Made by a program: the position numbers and the translations under genes. From the NCBI GenBank assembly GCA_944391465.1, contig CALXTS010000019.1:1-34033 (forward strand): DNA of 34,033 nt, in the 5' to 3' direction. This document shows positions 8,093 to 16,006 of this stretch, in pieces. Position 1 is the stretch's first letter, and every line of letters begins with the position of its first letter. Below the pieces are notes generated by a model that ran no database searches, was not told where the DNA came from, and was given only the letters and a program-made list of their open reading frames with translations. The DNA comes from an uncultured Alphaproteobacteria bacterium. Its GTDB lineage: Bacteria > Pseudomonadota > Alphaproteobacteria > RF32 > CAG-239.

Positions 8093-8133
8093 AAGCGGGA
8101 GAAACGAACCTTTTCAGGCCGTTTTCTCCACTT
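8093..8133 (-). promoter_or_regulatory. Stem-loop between atpE and atpX
   Basis: AAGCGGGAGAAACG (8093-8106) and CGTTTTCTCCACTT (8120-8133) form a nearly complete stem of 12-13 bp with a 13-nt loop in the minus-strand transcript. No U-tract follows, so it is unlikely to be a full terminator. It sits directly downstream of the c-subunit gene, where it could protect the atpE end of the message from decay. Confidence 0.5.
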
Positions 8134-8159
8134 TAGCCTATAAAAACATTTAGAAAGAA

Positions 8160-8381
8160 TTAGTTGCCGGTCAACATAACCAAAGCAATAACCAAGGCAT
8201 ACAAAGCAATAGCCTCAACGGCGGCAAATCCTGCCCAACCGTAAATATCAACATCTTTTTTAACTTGCGGATTGCGTCCGACTGTAGAAATAATCGTCGT
8301 CCAAACTTGAGACACACCCCATGCCGCCACAGTCATTGACAAAGCACAAAGTCCCGCACCGATATAAGCTAAAGGTTCCAT
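8160..8381 (-). CDS. atpE: F0F1 ATP synthase subunit c
   Basis: 73 residues. This is the proteolipid of the rotating ring in the cytoplasmic membrane. Two hydrophobic hairpin helices (about 4-30 and 47-70) flank the polar loop with GRNPQ (35-39), the F1-facing loop. The ion-binding carboxylate is Glu56 in AVEAIALYALVIALVML. The Na+-binding Gln/Ser-Thr signature is not evident, so proton coupling is likely. AAAGGAAAT precedes the ATG. Length is normal for the alphaproteobacterial protein. Confidence 0.96.
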   Translation of the reverse strand: MEPLAYIGAGLCALSMTVAAWGVSQVWTTIISTVGRNPQVKKDVDIYGWAGFAAVEAIALYALVIALVMLTGN

Positions 8382-8446
8382 TTTATTTCCTTTCTAAATA
8401 TATTAAGTTAATCACACATAATTATAATAATTAAACACCTAAAAAA

Positions 8447-9169
8447 TCAGTGTTCATGCAAAGCATCACCCAAATAGATACAGCTCAACACCGTATAAAT
8501 AAAGGCTTGTAGCAATGCAATAAAAATCTCAAAACAAACAATACAACTGTTAAACAATACCGGCACCACACCTGCAACACCCAGAGCGACAACAAAACCG
8601 GCAATAATTTTTAACATAATATGTCCGACAGTCATATTTGCAACCAAACGAACGGTAAGACTAAACGGTTTAGATAAAAAAGAAATCATTTCAATCGGAA
8701 CAATCAGCGGAGCCAAGGCAAAAGGAATACCTTTTGGTAAAAAAGTCCGCAACCAACCGATTTTTTTCTTCTTAATCCCGATTCCTATATTAAATAGCAA
8801 AGCAATAATTGACAAAGCACCCACAGCCGTCAAATGCGATGTAAATGTAAAAGCATACGGGAACAATCCCAACAAATTACCAAAAGCAACAAACAAAAAA
8901 ACCGTAAATATAAAAGGAAAATATTTAAGCCCTTCCACACCGACATTTTCCCTAAGCAGTCCGGAAATAAACTCATATATTCCCTCAGGAATTGATTGCG
9001 CCGTTGTCGGAATGATACTTCTCTTTCTTAAACAAAAACCCAACAACAAACTAGAAACAACAACAGCCAGTACCATAAACAAAGCTGAGTTTGTAAAAGA
9101 AACATCAACTCCGCCGATTTCCAGAGGAATAAGCGGCTTAACAACAAATTGTTCCATTGGGTTTGACAT
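8447..9169 (-). CDS. atpB: F0F1 ATP synthase subunit a
   Basis: 240 residues, multi-span. This is the static half of the proton channel. The essential arginine is Arg174 in the conserved PFSLTVRLVANMTVGH. Supporting polar residues occur in the last helices (Glu214, Gln221). The pattern of five to six long hydrophobic segments and the ending DALHEH are typical. It lies between atpI and atpE in the usual alphaproteobacterial order. The start codon at 9169 follows GAGTTATTGA, an adequate ribosome site. Confidence 0.96.
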   Translation of the reverse strand: MSNPMEQFVVKPLIPLEIGGVDVSFTNSALFMVLAVVVSSLLLGFCLRKRSIIPTTAQSIPEGIYEFISGLLRENVGVEGLKYFPFIFTVFLFVAFGNLLGLFPYAFTFTSHLTAVGALSIIALLFNIGIGIKKKKIGWLRTFLPKGIPFALAPLIVPIEMISFLSKPFSLTVRLVANMTVGHIMLKIIAGFVVALGVAGVVPVLFNSCIVCFEIFIALLQAFIYTVLSCIYLGDALHEH

Positions 9170-9180
9170 TCAATAACTCC

Positions 9181-9480
9181 TCAGTTTCTACTTTCTTCTT
9201 TTTTGACAAAGCGATAAACATTTAAGACCCCCGCTCCGCCGCCAAAGAACAAAAACAATACTAACAGCCATGGTTTGGTATCAAAAAAGCCATCCAGAAA
9301 ATAACCGATAGCTCCCCCTACCAGAACACCTGATAAGAGTTCGGCACCCACTCTCAATCCGGCTTTAGAAGCATGCATAAACTCAGATTCACCTTTATCT
9401 CTATTCACACGAGATTCTTTTTCCTTAAGTTCTCTTATGCGTTCTTCCAGCTTTTTTAAATCATCAGGCATTTTTTTCAT
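9181..9480 (-). CDS. atpI: ATP synthase protein I
   Basis: 99 residues from the ATG at 9480 (MKKMPDDLKK); a GTG three codons upstream is also in frame. AtpI assists c-ring assembly and may aid magnesium or calcium uptake. There is a charged N-terminal helix (about 5-35), then two membrane spans (AELLSGVLVGGAIGYFLDGFF and WLLVLFLFFGGGAGVLNVYRFV). The Gly-rich first span with xGxxxG spacing fits the AtpI/AtpR family. It is the first gene of the F0 cluster. A TATAGT hexamer ends 7 nt before the chosen ATG, so a leaderless message is possible. Confidence 0.88.
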   Translation of the reverse strand: MKKMPDDLKKLEERIRELKEKESRVNRDKGESEFMHASKAGLRVGAELLSGVLVGGAIGYFLDGFFDTKPWLLVLFLFFGGGAGVLNVYRFVKKEESRN

Positions 9481-9522
9481 AGGATACACTATACTCAGAG
9501 TTATTAAAGAAACGCTAATTTT

Positions 9523-10269
9523 TTAATTTTCGGACATCTTTTGGTTTAATTTTTTTAATCTTTGCGCCAAAATCGTATCAATTTGCTCAAAAGTAGAGAT
9601 GCCCGGAATGAGTTCTTTGCCGTTTTTATCACTAATGATAAAACTTGGGGTTCCCTGAATCCCCAAAACCGAAATACCATTTTGACGATTTCCAAGAATT
9701 TCTCTGGCTTTATTATCATCTTTAAGACAGAGTTTTGCTCTTTCATTATCCAAACCTGACAAAGCCGCATACTGAATTAATGCTTTTTGCGGATCTCTTG
9801 CCATTCCCCAATTTCTTTGTTGCTCAAAAAGCACATCGGCAAAAGCAAAATATTTGTCCTGACTAACACATTCTGCCAGCAAAGCTGCATCCATTGAAGG
9901 CTTGTCAATCGGAAACGGAACAAAAACCACCCGCACCAAACCCTTATCAATATAGTCTGATTTTACTTTAGGCAAAACATCAAGATGAAAATCGGCACAA
10001 TGAAAACAACCGAACGAAGAATATTCATAAACCGTAATCGGAGCATCTGACTTTCCGATAACATGGTCCTCCGGCAATGCAAGGTTAGTGTCTAATTCTT
10101 TTTTCTGAAGAGCAGGCTCCTGAGCCTGAGCTTGAGAAACCAGAACGATATTTCCGTTACCATCCATTACAAAACCTTTTGCCGTCAAATACATACCGGC
10201 CGCAAGCAAAAAAACAGCCAAACCTGCAATTGTAGAACTGATATTTTTTATAAAATCTTCAAACTTCAT
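9523..10269 (-). CDS. DsbA-family periplasmic thiol oxidoreductase
   Basis: 248 residues from the ATG at 10269. A GTG four codons upstream would overlap the dciA stop as GTGA, but its ribosome site would be too close. An N-terminal membrane anchor (about 15-32) is followed by AQAQ, possibly a cleavage site. The thioredoxin fold carries the active site CFHC in SSFGCFHCADFH (Cys88 and Cys91), an insertion of helices, and the cis-proline loop GTPSF. It would catalyse or isomerise disulphides in exported proteins, perhaps including the Cys-containing surface proteins nearby. Placement next to a DUF721/dciA gene is common in alphaproteobacteria. The active-site dipeptide FH, rather than PH, is a mild variation. 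Confidence 0.88.
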   Translation of the reverse strand: MKFEDFIKNISSTIAGLAVFLLAAGMYLTAKGFVMDGNGNIVLVSQAQAQEPALQKKELDTNLALPEDHVIGKSDAPITVYEYSSFGCFHCADFHLDVLPKVKSDYIDKGLVRVVFVPFPIDKPSMDAALLAECVSQDKYFAFADVLFEQQRNWGMARDPQKALIQYAALSGLDNERAKLCLKDDNKAREILGNRQNGISVLGIQGTPSFIISDKNGKELIPGISTFEQIDTILAQRLKKLNQKMSEN

Positions 10270-10277
10270 CTTTTTAC

Positions 10278-10814
10278 TCACACCTTTTTATTAAAGCCAA
10301 ACACACTGCGTCCGAGTTTCTCAAGAACTTTTTGCAACTCTTCATTTTCCACCTCTGCACTTAATTCTTTAATATATTTTTCTTCTTGCTGAGTTACAAG
10401 AGGTTCCAAAGGAGGTCGAGCATTGGTTTGATTTTCTGAAAAACTCAAAAAGAACTCACTGTTTTGAATAATTTTTATTCCATTAACGGCATTATATCCA
10501 AAATAAGTATTTATTTTATTAACAACAAATTTTTCCCGATGTTGCAATTCCAACGCAAAAGCACCGGAAGGCACACAAACATGGAGGATTCCGTTATTTT
10601 TTTCACCGCGTTTAAATTCAATTTTTTGAGGCACGGCAAACTCAGCCAACTCATCTCCGACAATTTTATCCCAATTGGTAATGACATCAATTTCAACAAA
10701 ACCTTTTTTCCCGAGCACTTTTTTCACCAAAGGCATAATCATCTGGCTCGCAGATTGCAAATCGAGTGTTTTTCGTTCGGAACTTAGGAATATATCGTCA
10801 GTCTTATTTATCAT
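10278..10814 (-). CDS. dciA: DciA/DUF721 family protein, probable DnaB helicase loader
   Basis: 178 residues from the ATG at 10814 (MINKTDDIF). A GTG start seven codons upstream is possible but lacks a ribosome site. Residues about 30-115 form the DUF721 domain: the pattern IDVITNWDKIVGDELAEFAVPQKIEF, then a strand-rich part GILHVCVPSGAFALELQHREKFVVNKINTYFG, is characteristic. DciA is the ancestral bacterial factor that loads the replicative helicase. The C-terminal 60 residues are charged and probably helical or disordered. It is transcribed divergently from fliO and upstream of dsbA. Confidence 0.85.
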   Translation of the reverse strand: MINKTDDIFLSSERKTLDLQSASQMIMPLVKKVLGKKGFVEIDVITNWDKIVGDELAEFAVPQKIEFKRGEKNNGILHVCVPSGAFALELQHREKFVVNKINTYFGYNAVNGIKIIQNSEFFLSFSENQTNARPPLEPLVTQQEEKYIKELSAEVENEELQKVLEKLGRSVFGFNKKV

Positions 10815-10821
10815 ACGTGAG

Positions 10822-10850
10822 AATGTAACAAACACTTATTTTAAGAGCAA
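10822..10850 (-). promoter_or_regulatory. Promoter of dciA, possibly leaderless
   Basis: On the minus strand TTGCTC (complement of 10845-10850) and TACATT (complement of 10822-10827) are 17 nt apart. The -10 ends 7 nt before the ATG of dciA, so transcription may begin at or beside the start codon, consistent with the missing ribosome site. Confidence 0.45.
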
Positions 10851-10919
10851 GAACTTAATCACGATTACCCAACACTATTTCCCGATAATAATCAATTGTG
10901 TAAACAAACAGCTTGTTGC

Positions 10920-10948
10920 TTGACGAACGAAGGATAATTTTTCATAAT
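10920..10948 (+). promoter_or_regulatory. Promoter of fliO-fliP
   Basis: TTGACG (10920-10925) and CATAAT (10943-10948) with a 17-nt spacer, each five of six to consensus, 30 nt before the fliO ATG. This is a housekeeping-type rather than sigma54 or sigma28 promoter. Confidence 0.65.
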
Positions 10949-10977
10949 CGCAACAAATAAAAAAAGGAGTTCAAACT

Positions 10978-11259
10978 ATGGAATGGCAAAGCGTTTTACA
11001 AGCTGTTTTATCGCTGGTTTTTGTAATCGGCCTGCTTTTGCTGACGCTATGGCTCATAAAATATTGCGAACTCAAAAGTTCTCAATGCCGAATATTCAAA
11101 AAACTAGCCGATTCTAAAAAATTGGATATTATTGAAATCCGCCGCATAGACAGCAAAAATTCATTAGCCCTCATCAAATACGATGAAACGGAGTATCTCC
11201 TTTTACTAGGTGCATCAAATAACATTCTGCTCAAAGAAACATCAAGGACACAGGAATGA
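10978..11259 (+). CDS. fliO: Flagellar biosynthesis protein FliO
   Basis: 93 residues. One N-terminal membrane span (VLQAVLSLVFVIGLLLLTLWLIKYC, about 6-30) is followed by a small cytoplasmic domain with LDIIEIRRIDSKNSLALIKYDETEYLLLLG. This matches the short FliO fold that chaperones assembly of the FliP ring of the flagellar export gate. The stop overlaps the fliP start by 4 bp (ATGA), so the two are translationally coupled. AAGGAG lies 8 nt before the ATG. Sequence identity across FliO proteins is low; context gives most of the certainty. Confidence 0.85.
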   Translation: MEWQSVLQAVLSLVFVIGLLLLTLWLIKYCELKSSQCRIFKKLADSKKLDIIEIRRIDSKNSLALIKYDETEYLLLLGASNNILLKETSRTQE

Positions 11260-12002
11260 CTTTTCGTAAACTGATTTATCTGAGTTTTTTAGTTGCCACC
11301 TTCTGCTTTTGCATAACAGACAATGCTCTGGCTCAGAGTCTTAACATAAATCTTCAAGATGCGCCGACCGGTTCTGCCACCGCAAGAATTTTCAGTATCT
11401 TAATGCTGATAACGGTTTTATCATTAGCCCCATCTATTGCAATAATGATGACTTCCTTTACCAGAATCATTGTTGTACTTTCCATTACGCGAAGTGCTTT
11501 GGCAACAAACACCACCCCGCCTAATATGGTTTTAATTTCTTTGGCTTTATTTTTATCATTGTTTATAATGACACCGGCGTTTGAACGTTCTTGGGATGAA
11601 GGAATAAAACCCCTTATTGATGAACAAGTTGAAATTATGGAAGGACTAGATAAAGCCGTTAATCCGATAAAAGAATTTATGGTCAATAACACCCGTGAAA
11701 AAGACTTGCTTCTTTTTACCGACCTTGCCGGAGAAAAACCTGCAGAAACAATCAGTGAAACCCCATTAAAAATAGCTATTCCTGCATTTATGATAAGTGA
11801 ACTTCGTCGAGCTTTTGAAATTGGCTTTCTAATATACGTACCATTTCTGATAATAGATATGATTATAGCCTCTGTTTTAATGTCAATGGGTATGATGATG
11901 CTCCCACCGACAGTTTTGGCTCTGCCATTTAAGGTTATCTTTTTTGTGCTGGTTGACGGATGGTATCTGCTTGCAGGCTCTCTGGTTAACAGTTTCAAAT
12001 AA
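11256..12002 (+). CDS. fliP: Flagellar export gate protein FliP
   Basis: 248 residues. This is the core of the FliP5-FliQ4-FliR1 export gate of the flagellar type III secretion system. A cleavable signal peptide (ending ALAQS near residue 28) is followed by the family hallmarks: SFTRIIVVLSITRSALATNTTPPNMVLISLALFL (about 67-100), the periplasmic segment, AIPAFMISELRRAFEIGFLIYVPFLIIDMIIASVLMSMGMMMLPP, and LPFKVIFFVLVDGWYLLAGSLV at the end. Length is normal. fliQ and fliR are not adjacent; the pilin-like genes follow instead. Confidence 0.97.
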   Translation: MTFRKLIYLSFLVATFCFCITDNALAQSLNINLQDAPTGSATARIFSILMLITVLSLAPSIAIMMTSFTRIIVVLSITRSALATNTTPPNMVLISLALFLSLFIMTPAFERSWDEGIKPLIDEQVEIMEGLDKAVNPIKEFMVNNTREKDLLLFTDLAGEKPAETISETPLKIAIPAFMISELRRAFEIGFLIYVPFLIIDMIIASVLMSMGMMMLPPTVLALPFKVIFFVLVDGWYLLAGSLVNSFK

Positions 12003-12133
12003 CCAAATTTATTCTCCCGTTTTTTCTGTTACAGAAATATGAACTTTAATAAAAAACTTTCAATTTAATAGATTAGAAACCTTTTTTATGATAGACTGTA
12101 TAATAGAGAATTTAAATTCCGGGATAATAAAAA

Positions 12134-12817
12134 ATGTACATTTGGGTTGTATTAGCAACATTTTTGGCAGCAATAGCCTCTTTTACATTGGCTCCGCGTG
12201 ATGATATCCGTAAAGTCACGGTTGAACCTTTGGCCGAAGCGCATGTTGCCAAACTCATAAATAAACATAAAGCAGCCGGAAAATACGTCTATTCAAAAAT
12301 GCCTTACGCAACCAACATGGTAGCAGATATTCCCGGCTTGATAGATAATAACAACATCATTAACTTTGCCGGAACTTTTTATAATGATGATGAAAACTAC
12401 TATTCCCAAATGTTCTGTTTAAGTGAAGACTGGATGACAGCCTCAAGCGATCCGGCAGACTGTGATGACATTCACCATGATCGTTTTCTCATCACTTATG
12501 GAAGAATTCCCTATCGTTGGCTCAATCAAAGAAATGAGGATGTTGAAATTCCGACTTCAGACTTTCTAAATGCCATCTATAACATCATTGGTAAAGGTGG
12601 GCGCATGGGCTACTCCATAGCAATTGACCCTAATGCAACTCTTGAACACGACGAGAACAAATCCCATTCGCCGGTAGGAATCAAACTCAGAGAAGAAACC
12701 ATTTCAATTCCATTGGCAATCGTAAATGACGCTCAATTCAGAAGTATCTGCAATATTGCAGATGGCGGCGGCAATCCGACCGGTGAAACCTGTTTGGTTT
12801 ACCTAAACAGTTTCTAA
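12134..12817 (+). CDS. Membrane-anchored exported protein of unknown function, pilin-locus partner
   Basis: 227 residues. One hydrophobic segment at the extreme N-terminus (YIWVVLATFLAAIASFTLA, 2-20) anchors or exports the rest. The soluble part contains Cys near residues 96, 110, 202 and 215 and Trp/Tyr-rich stretches (FAGTFYNDDENYYSQMFCLSEDW). No Type IV pilin Glu5 signature is visible, so it is not a classical prepilin, but its size and placement 20 bp before a pilin-like giant gene suggest an accessory pilus or tip component. TATAAT at 12099-12104 may be a -10 for this gene. The family is not recognised. Confidence 0.7.
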   Translation: MYIWVVLATFLAAIASFTLAPRDDIRKVTVEPLAEAHVAKLINKHKAAGKYVYSKMPYATNMVADIPGLIDNNNIINFAGTFYNDDENYYSQMFCLSEDWMTASSDPADCDDIHHDRFLITYGRIPYRWLNQRNEDVEIPTSDFLNAIYNIIGKGGRMGYSIAIDPNATLEHDENKSHSPVGIKLREETISIPLAIVNDAQFRSICNIADGGGNPTGETCLVYLNSF

Positions 12818-12837
12818 AGAATTTAAGGAGAACAACC

Positions 12838-15800
12838 ATGTTAAAAGATATTAAGAACTTAATGGGACAGAAAGGTAGCATGATGGTTGAAGCCCTTGCA
12901 ATGCTTGGTCTGATATCCATGGTAACTCCGGTATTATATAAAAAATCGGCAGAAAGAACAACAGAACTCCAAGACATTAACACAGCAACGCAAATGCGCA
13001 CGCTTTCTAAAGCTCTGGACGATTTTATACAGAACAATTATGTAGAATTATCTCAACAAGCCGATCCATCTGTAAGCATCAGCGATATAGAAGATTACCT
13101 TCCTTATGGTTTTAATACAACTGATAGTAAAATGTTCAGCGGTTATAATTTTGCCATTCAAAAATCAGGAGATGCAAATTATCCAACCTTAACCGGTATT
13201 GTAACAGCCAATATCAGAGACCCTAACACCCCTGCGATTCGTACTGCAAAAATTGCCTCCATGATTGGAGCAAACGGTGGTGTAGTTCGCGGCAACGAGG
13301 TTCAAGGCGTTCAAGGCGGATGGAGCGCCACGGTAGCAGATTTAGGCGGAACCGCAGCCGATGGTGATATTGTGGCCATTTCAAGCAATGCGGTAACTGC
13401 CTCATCTGGTGTATCCAGCGAAGAAGTTTTATACAGAACATCTTCACGAGGCAAAGCCTATAACACGATGAGTACAAGTATTTATATGGCAGATAATCCG
13501 ATTGAGGAAATCAACAAGCTTATTGTTTCGGCAGCATCAGCCGGAGGAGAAGGATTAGTTATCGGAACAGGAACTGATGCGGCAAATCCGGCTAACTTAA
13601 CTGTCAAGGGTGCAGCCTCAGTTGTCCAAAAGATTACCGGTACAGGTGGTGTTGATGTTAGCAATGGAGCAATTCTTCTAAAAGGTAATGCTGAGTCTGA
13701 ATTATCCACTTCCACCGGAAATCTTAAAGTTACTTCAACAGCCGGAAAATTAGATATGGCAGGACAAACAGCTGACCTAAAAGCAACCGGCGGAGCTTTA
13801 ACCATGAGCGGTAGCACCACGGCCAATCTGGAAGCTAAGGGCGGAAAATTAACTTTATCAGGTAGTAGCAATGCCTCATTAGCGGCCACTTCAGGAGATT
13901 TGACAATGTCAGGTGCCGCCAGTGCCACCACATCATCAGGAGCAGCCAAATTAACCTTAACAAACTCTGGTTCCACCGCCCAATTAGAAGGTGCAGCAAC
14001 AACCGTCAGTGGTACAACCAGCGCCATAACTCAGTCAGGAAATGCTAAATTAACTTTAACAAGCACAGGAGCTACAGCTCAATTAGAAGGAACAACCACA
14101 ACGGTTAAAGGTGGCACCGGACAAATTAAAGTAACTAACAGCAATATTGCAATTACCGGAAACACCGCAATCACCGGAAATGCGACGGTCAGCGGTTCTG
14201 GCACAATCAGTGGCGATTTTTATGCAAATAATTCTAACCTTAAAAGTACTAATGGCGGAACCACTATTACAGCGGCAGGAAATCAAGGAACAGTTAAAAC
14301 CTATGCAACCGGAGGCTTAGGCACAGATAATATTTATATTACCAACAACGCTTACATCAACGGAAAACTAGTTGTAAACAATTTGGATGTAAACGATACC
14401 TTCCGTGCAGGTGTTTCAAACACCAGTCAAACCCTCAAAGTCAACAAATCATCCTTTTTGGCAAAGACCAATGATTTTGCCGTACAAACGACAGGAGGAG
14501 CTGATCGTATAAAATCAGATAGCTCCAGCGCGCAAATAGGAACAGATTCTCAAAACATCAAAATATCTTTTGGAAACAGTAATACCAGTACCATTACTGC
14601 AAACAGCGGTAATCTTGAAATAACAGCTGATAAATTAGTTTTTGCAAATAATACAGATGCCTTAACAACAGCTGTAGCAGACTCTCCGACTTTACCGAGC
14701 GATCAAAAACAAGGTGTCTCCATATATAGACAAGGAATTATTCAACTACCACGCACACAAAGCTCAACTTATGAAACCGGATACATCAAAGCCGACAGAT
14801 TAGTTGCAAATGCCGTCGATGGACTTACAGCACTAAACCCGTATGCTGCACATAAAACATCTGGTACCATAGGAACTTACCCGACAGGGACCGGTGATGG
14901 AACGGGAACGTCTTTCCCATCTGGAATGTATGACCAATATCAAATTAATCCAGCATATACATCCGTCATGCATGATATTAAGCTGACAACACGTGGCGGA
15001 GCTCGTTTAAGCGATATTTTACCTGACTTTATTAACAAAGGAATTTATGTTTTAGACAATACTTATAAAGAGAACAATCTTGGATGGGATGGCATAACAG
15101 TCAAACCCAATGGAACCATAGAAAACGCACCATCCGACTGTGGAGCAGATGCAAACTGTATAACCTCTCCGTGGATGGGGTTCATTCCGGCTCCTCAATG
15201 TCCACCGGGATATGCCAAAGTTGTAACCATTCACCCCATTCGCTGGAAAATGGCAGATGTTTTATCTGTCAGCCCCGGAAGTTATAGCTCAGTAACTGAA
15301 GCCATTCAAAATACATTAAAAAATAATTTTACTTATGATAACTTCAACAGCACTTTTTTAACGGTTACAGATCCTGACTTAGCAACCTATGATACCAGTG
15401 AAACGACAGCTGCCGCAGATACAGCCCACAAACATATCTTAAACGGCGCACCGCTGAATTATCAAATTAACACATGGTTAAACACAACCGTCAGCGGAAC
15501 CATTGGCGGAACAGGAAACTTAAGTTCATTCCTTGGCTGGCATGGTTTAATGGGATTTTTATATAGTGGTAGTATGTACCAAGAATATTTAAGTGCCTTA
15601 GGAACCAATACTGCAACGACCAACGGAAAGATTGTCTGGAACTTATTCCCGGTTTATTATCAAGAGCTTTCAGCAGTTGCTGACACCTATTGCTATTTTG
15701 AACGTGACACAGCTTATGTTGGTTGGCAAAACAGCAACCTAATTGATACATCATATGATCAAATTTTACATTACAGAAGCGGATACAACGCCAAACCATC

Positions 15801-15855
15801 AGGCTATGTTAACCGCTTAAATGATCCAAATCTAAAATACAAAGATCCATGGTAA
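12838..15855 (+). CDS. Giant Type IV pilin-like adhesin with solenoid repeats
   Basis: 1005 residues. The N-terminus has a short basic leader and KG|SMMVEALAMLGLISMVTPVLY: cleavage after Gly13 would put Glu18 at mature position 5, the Type IV prepilin signature, followed by the hydrophobic alpha-helix. A pilin-like stretch (about 37-210) comes next. Then a long Gly/Ser/Thr/Ala/Asn-rich region (about 250-650) contains 17-residue repeats, probably a beta-solenoid. The C-terminal third (about 690-1005) has paired Cys (DCGADANC, then APQCPPGYAKVV, then ADTYCYFE). It resembles in layout the constant part of PilV-type (shufflon) pilus-tip adhesins: LSDILPDFINKGIYV, CPPG, TYCYF. No shufflon recombinase or inverted sfx sites are seen. 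AAGGAG precedes the ATG; a strong terminator follows. Confidence 0.82.
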   Translation: MLKDIKNLMGQKGSMMVEALAMLGLISMVTPVLYKKSAERTTELQDINTATQMRTLSKALDDFIQNNYVELSQQADPSVSISDIEDYLPYGFNTTDSKMFSGYNFAIQKSGDANYPTLTGIVTANIRDPNTPAIRTAKIASMIGANGGVVRGNEVQGVQGGWSATVADLGGTAADGDIVAISSNAVTASSGVSSEEVLYRTSSRGKAYNTMSTSIYMADNPIEEINKLIVSAASAGGEGLVIGTGTDAANPANLTVKGAASVVQKITGTGGVDVSNGAILLKGNAESELSTSTGNLKVTSTAGKLDMAGQTADLKATGGALTMSGSTTANLEAKGGKLTLSGSSNASLAATSGDLTMSGAASATTSSGAAKLTLTNSGSTAQLEGAATTVSGTTSAITQSGNAKLTLTSTGATAQLEGTTTTVKGGTGQIKVTNSNIAITGNTAITGNATVSGSGTISGDFYANNSNLKSTNGGTTITAAGNQGTVKTYATGGLGTDNIYITNNAYINGKLVVNNLDVNDTFRAGVSNTSQTLKVNKSSFLAKTNDFAVQTTGGADRIKSDSSSAQIGTDSQNIKISFGNSNTSTITANSGNLEITADKLVFANNTDALTTAVADSPTLPSDQKQGVSIYRQGIIQLPRTQSSTYETGYIKADRLVANAVDGLTALNPYAAHKTSGTIGTYPTGTGDGTGTSFPSGMYDQYQINPAYTSVMHDIKLTTRGGARLSDILPDFINKGIYVLDNTYKENNLGWDGITVKPNGTIENAPSDCGADANCITSPWMGFIPAPQCPPGYAKVVTIHPIRWKMADVLSVSPGSYSSVTEAIQNTLKNNFTYDNFNSTFLTVTDPDLATYDTSETTAAADTAHKHILNGAPLNYQINTWLNTTVSGTIGGTGNLSSFLGWHGLMGFLYSGSMYQEYLSALGTNTATTNGKIVWNLFPVYYQELSAVADTYCYFERDTAYVGWQNSNLIDTSYDQILHYRSGYNAKPSGYVNRLNDPNLKYKDPW
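13798..14110 (+). repeat. 17-residue (51-bp) coding repeats and a 33-residue duplicate
   Basis: Inside the giant pilin-like gene, three consecutive 17-residue units begin LTMSGSTTANLEAKGGK (residues 321-337), LTLSGSSNASLAATSGD (338-354) and LTMSGAASATTSSGAAK (355-371). They are followed by two longer units that both start AKLTLT and contain TAQLEG (starting at residues 370 and 403, 99 bp apart). The pattern is that of a beta-solenoid with a hydrophobic Leu-x-(Met/Leu) rung. Confidence 0.75.
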
Positions 15856-15862
15856 TAAGTTA

Positions 15863-15887
15863 GCCTCCTAAATTAGGAGGCTTTTTT
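15863..15887 (+). terminator. Terminator after the pilin-like gene
   Basis: GCCTCCTA (15863-15870), loop AAT, TAGGAGGC (15874-15881), then six T. This perfect rho-independent terminator separates the pilin-like pair from the downstream flagellar operon. Confidence 0.92.
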
Positions 15888-15937
15888 ATAAAATTTTACC
15901 AACCAAAAGATTGAATAAACATTTAATAAGTGGAAAA

Positions 15938-15967
15938 TTTACGTTTATTTATATTCTATCTTATAAT
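15938..15967 (+). promoter_or_regulatory. Promoter of the fliL-fliM operon
   Basis: TTTACG (15938-15943) and a perfect TATAAT (15962-15967) separated by 18 nt, 39 nt before the fliL ATG. A terminator lies just upstream, so the operon needs its own promoter. Confidence 0.55.
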
Positions 15968-16006
15968 ATAAATGATAATAAGTGCGAAAGAATATAGAGA
16001 TTAAAA

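Noticed and set aside
11354..11998. 214-codon minus-strand open frame opposite fliP
   Set aside because: Fully inside a certain fliP gene on the other strand; composition is a shadow of FliP.
13482..14027. 181-codon minus-strand open frame opposite the giant adhesin
   Set aside because: It mirrors the repeat-rich coding strand, has repetitive Pro/Val/Ala composition caused by the opposite reading, no ribosome site and no recognisable domain.
12838..15855. Shufflon (invertible 3' segments) in the pilin-like gene
   Set aside because: No inverted recombination sites, alternative C-terminal segments or recombinase gene were found in the neighbourhood; only the protein layout is similar.
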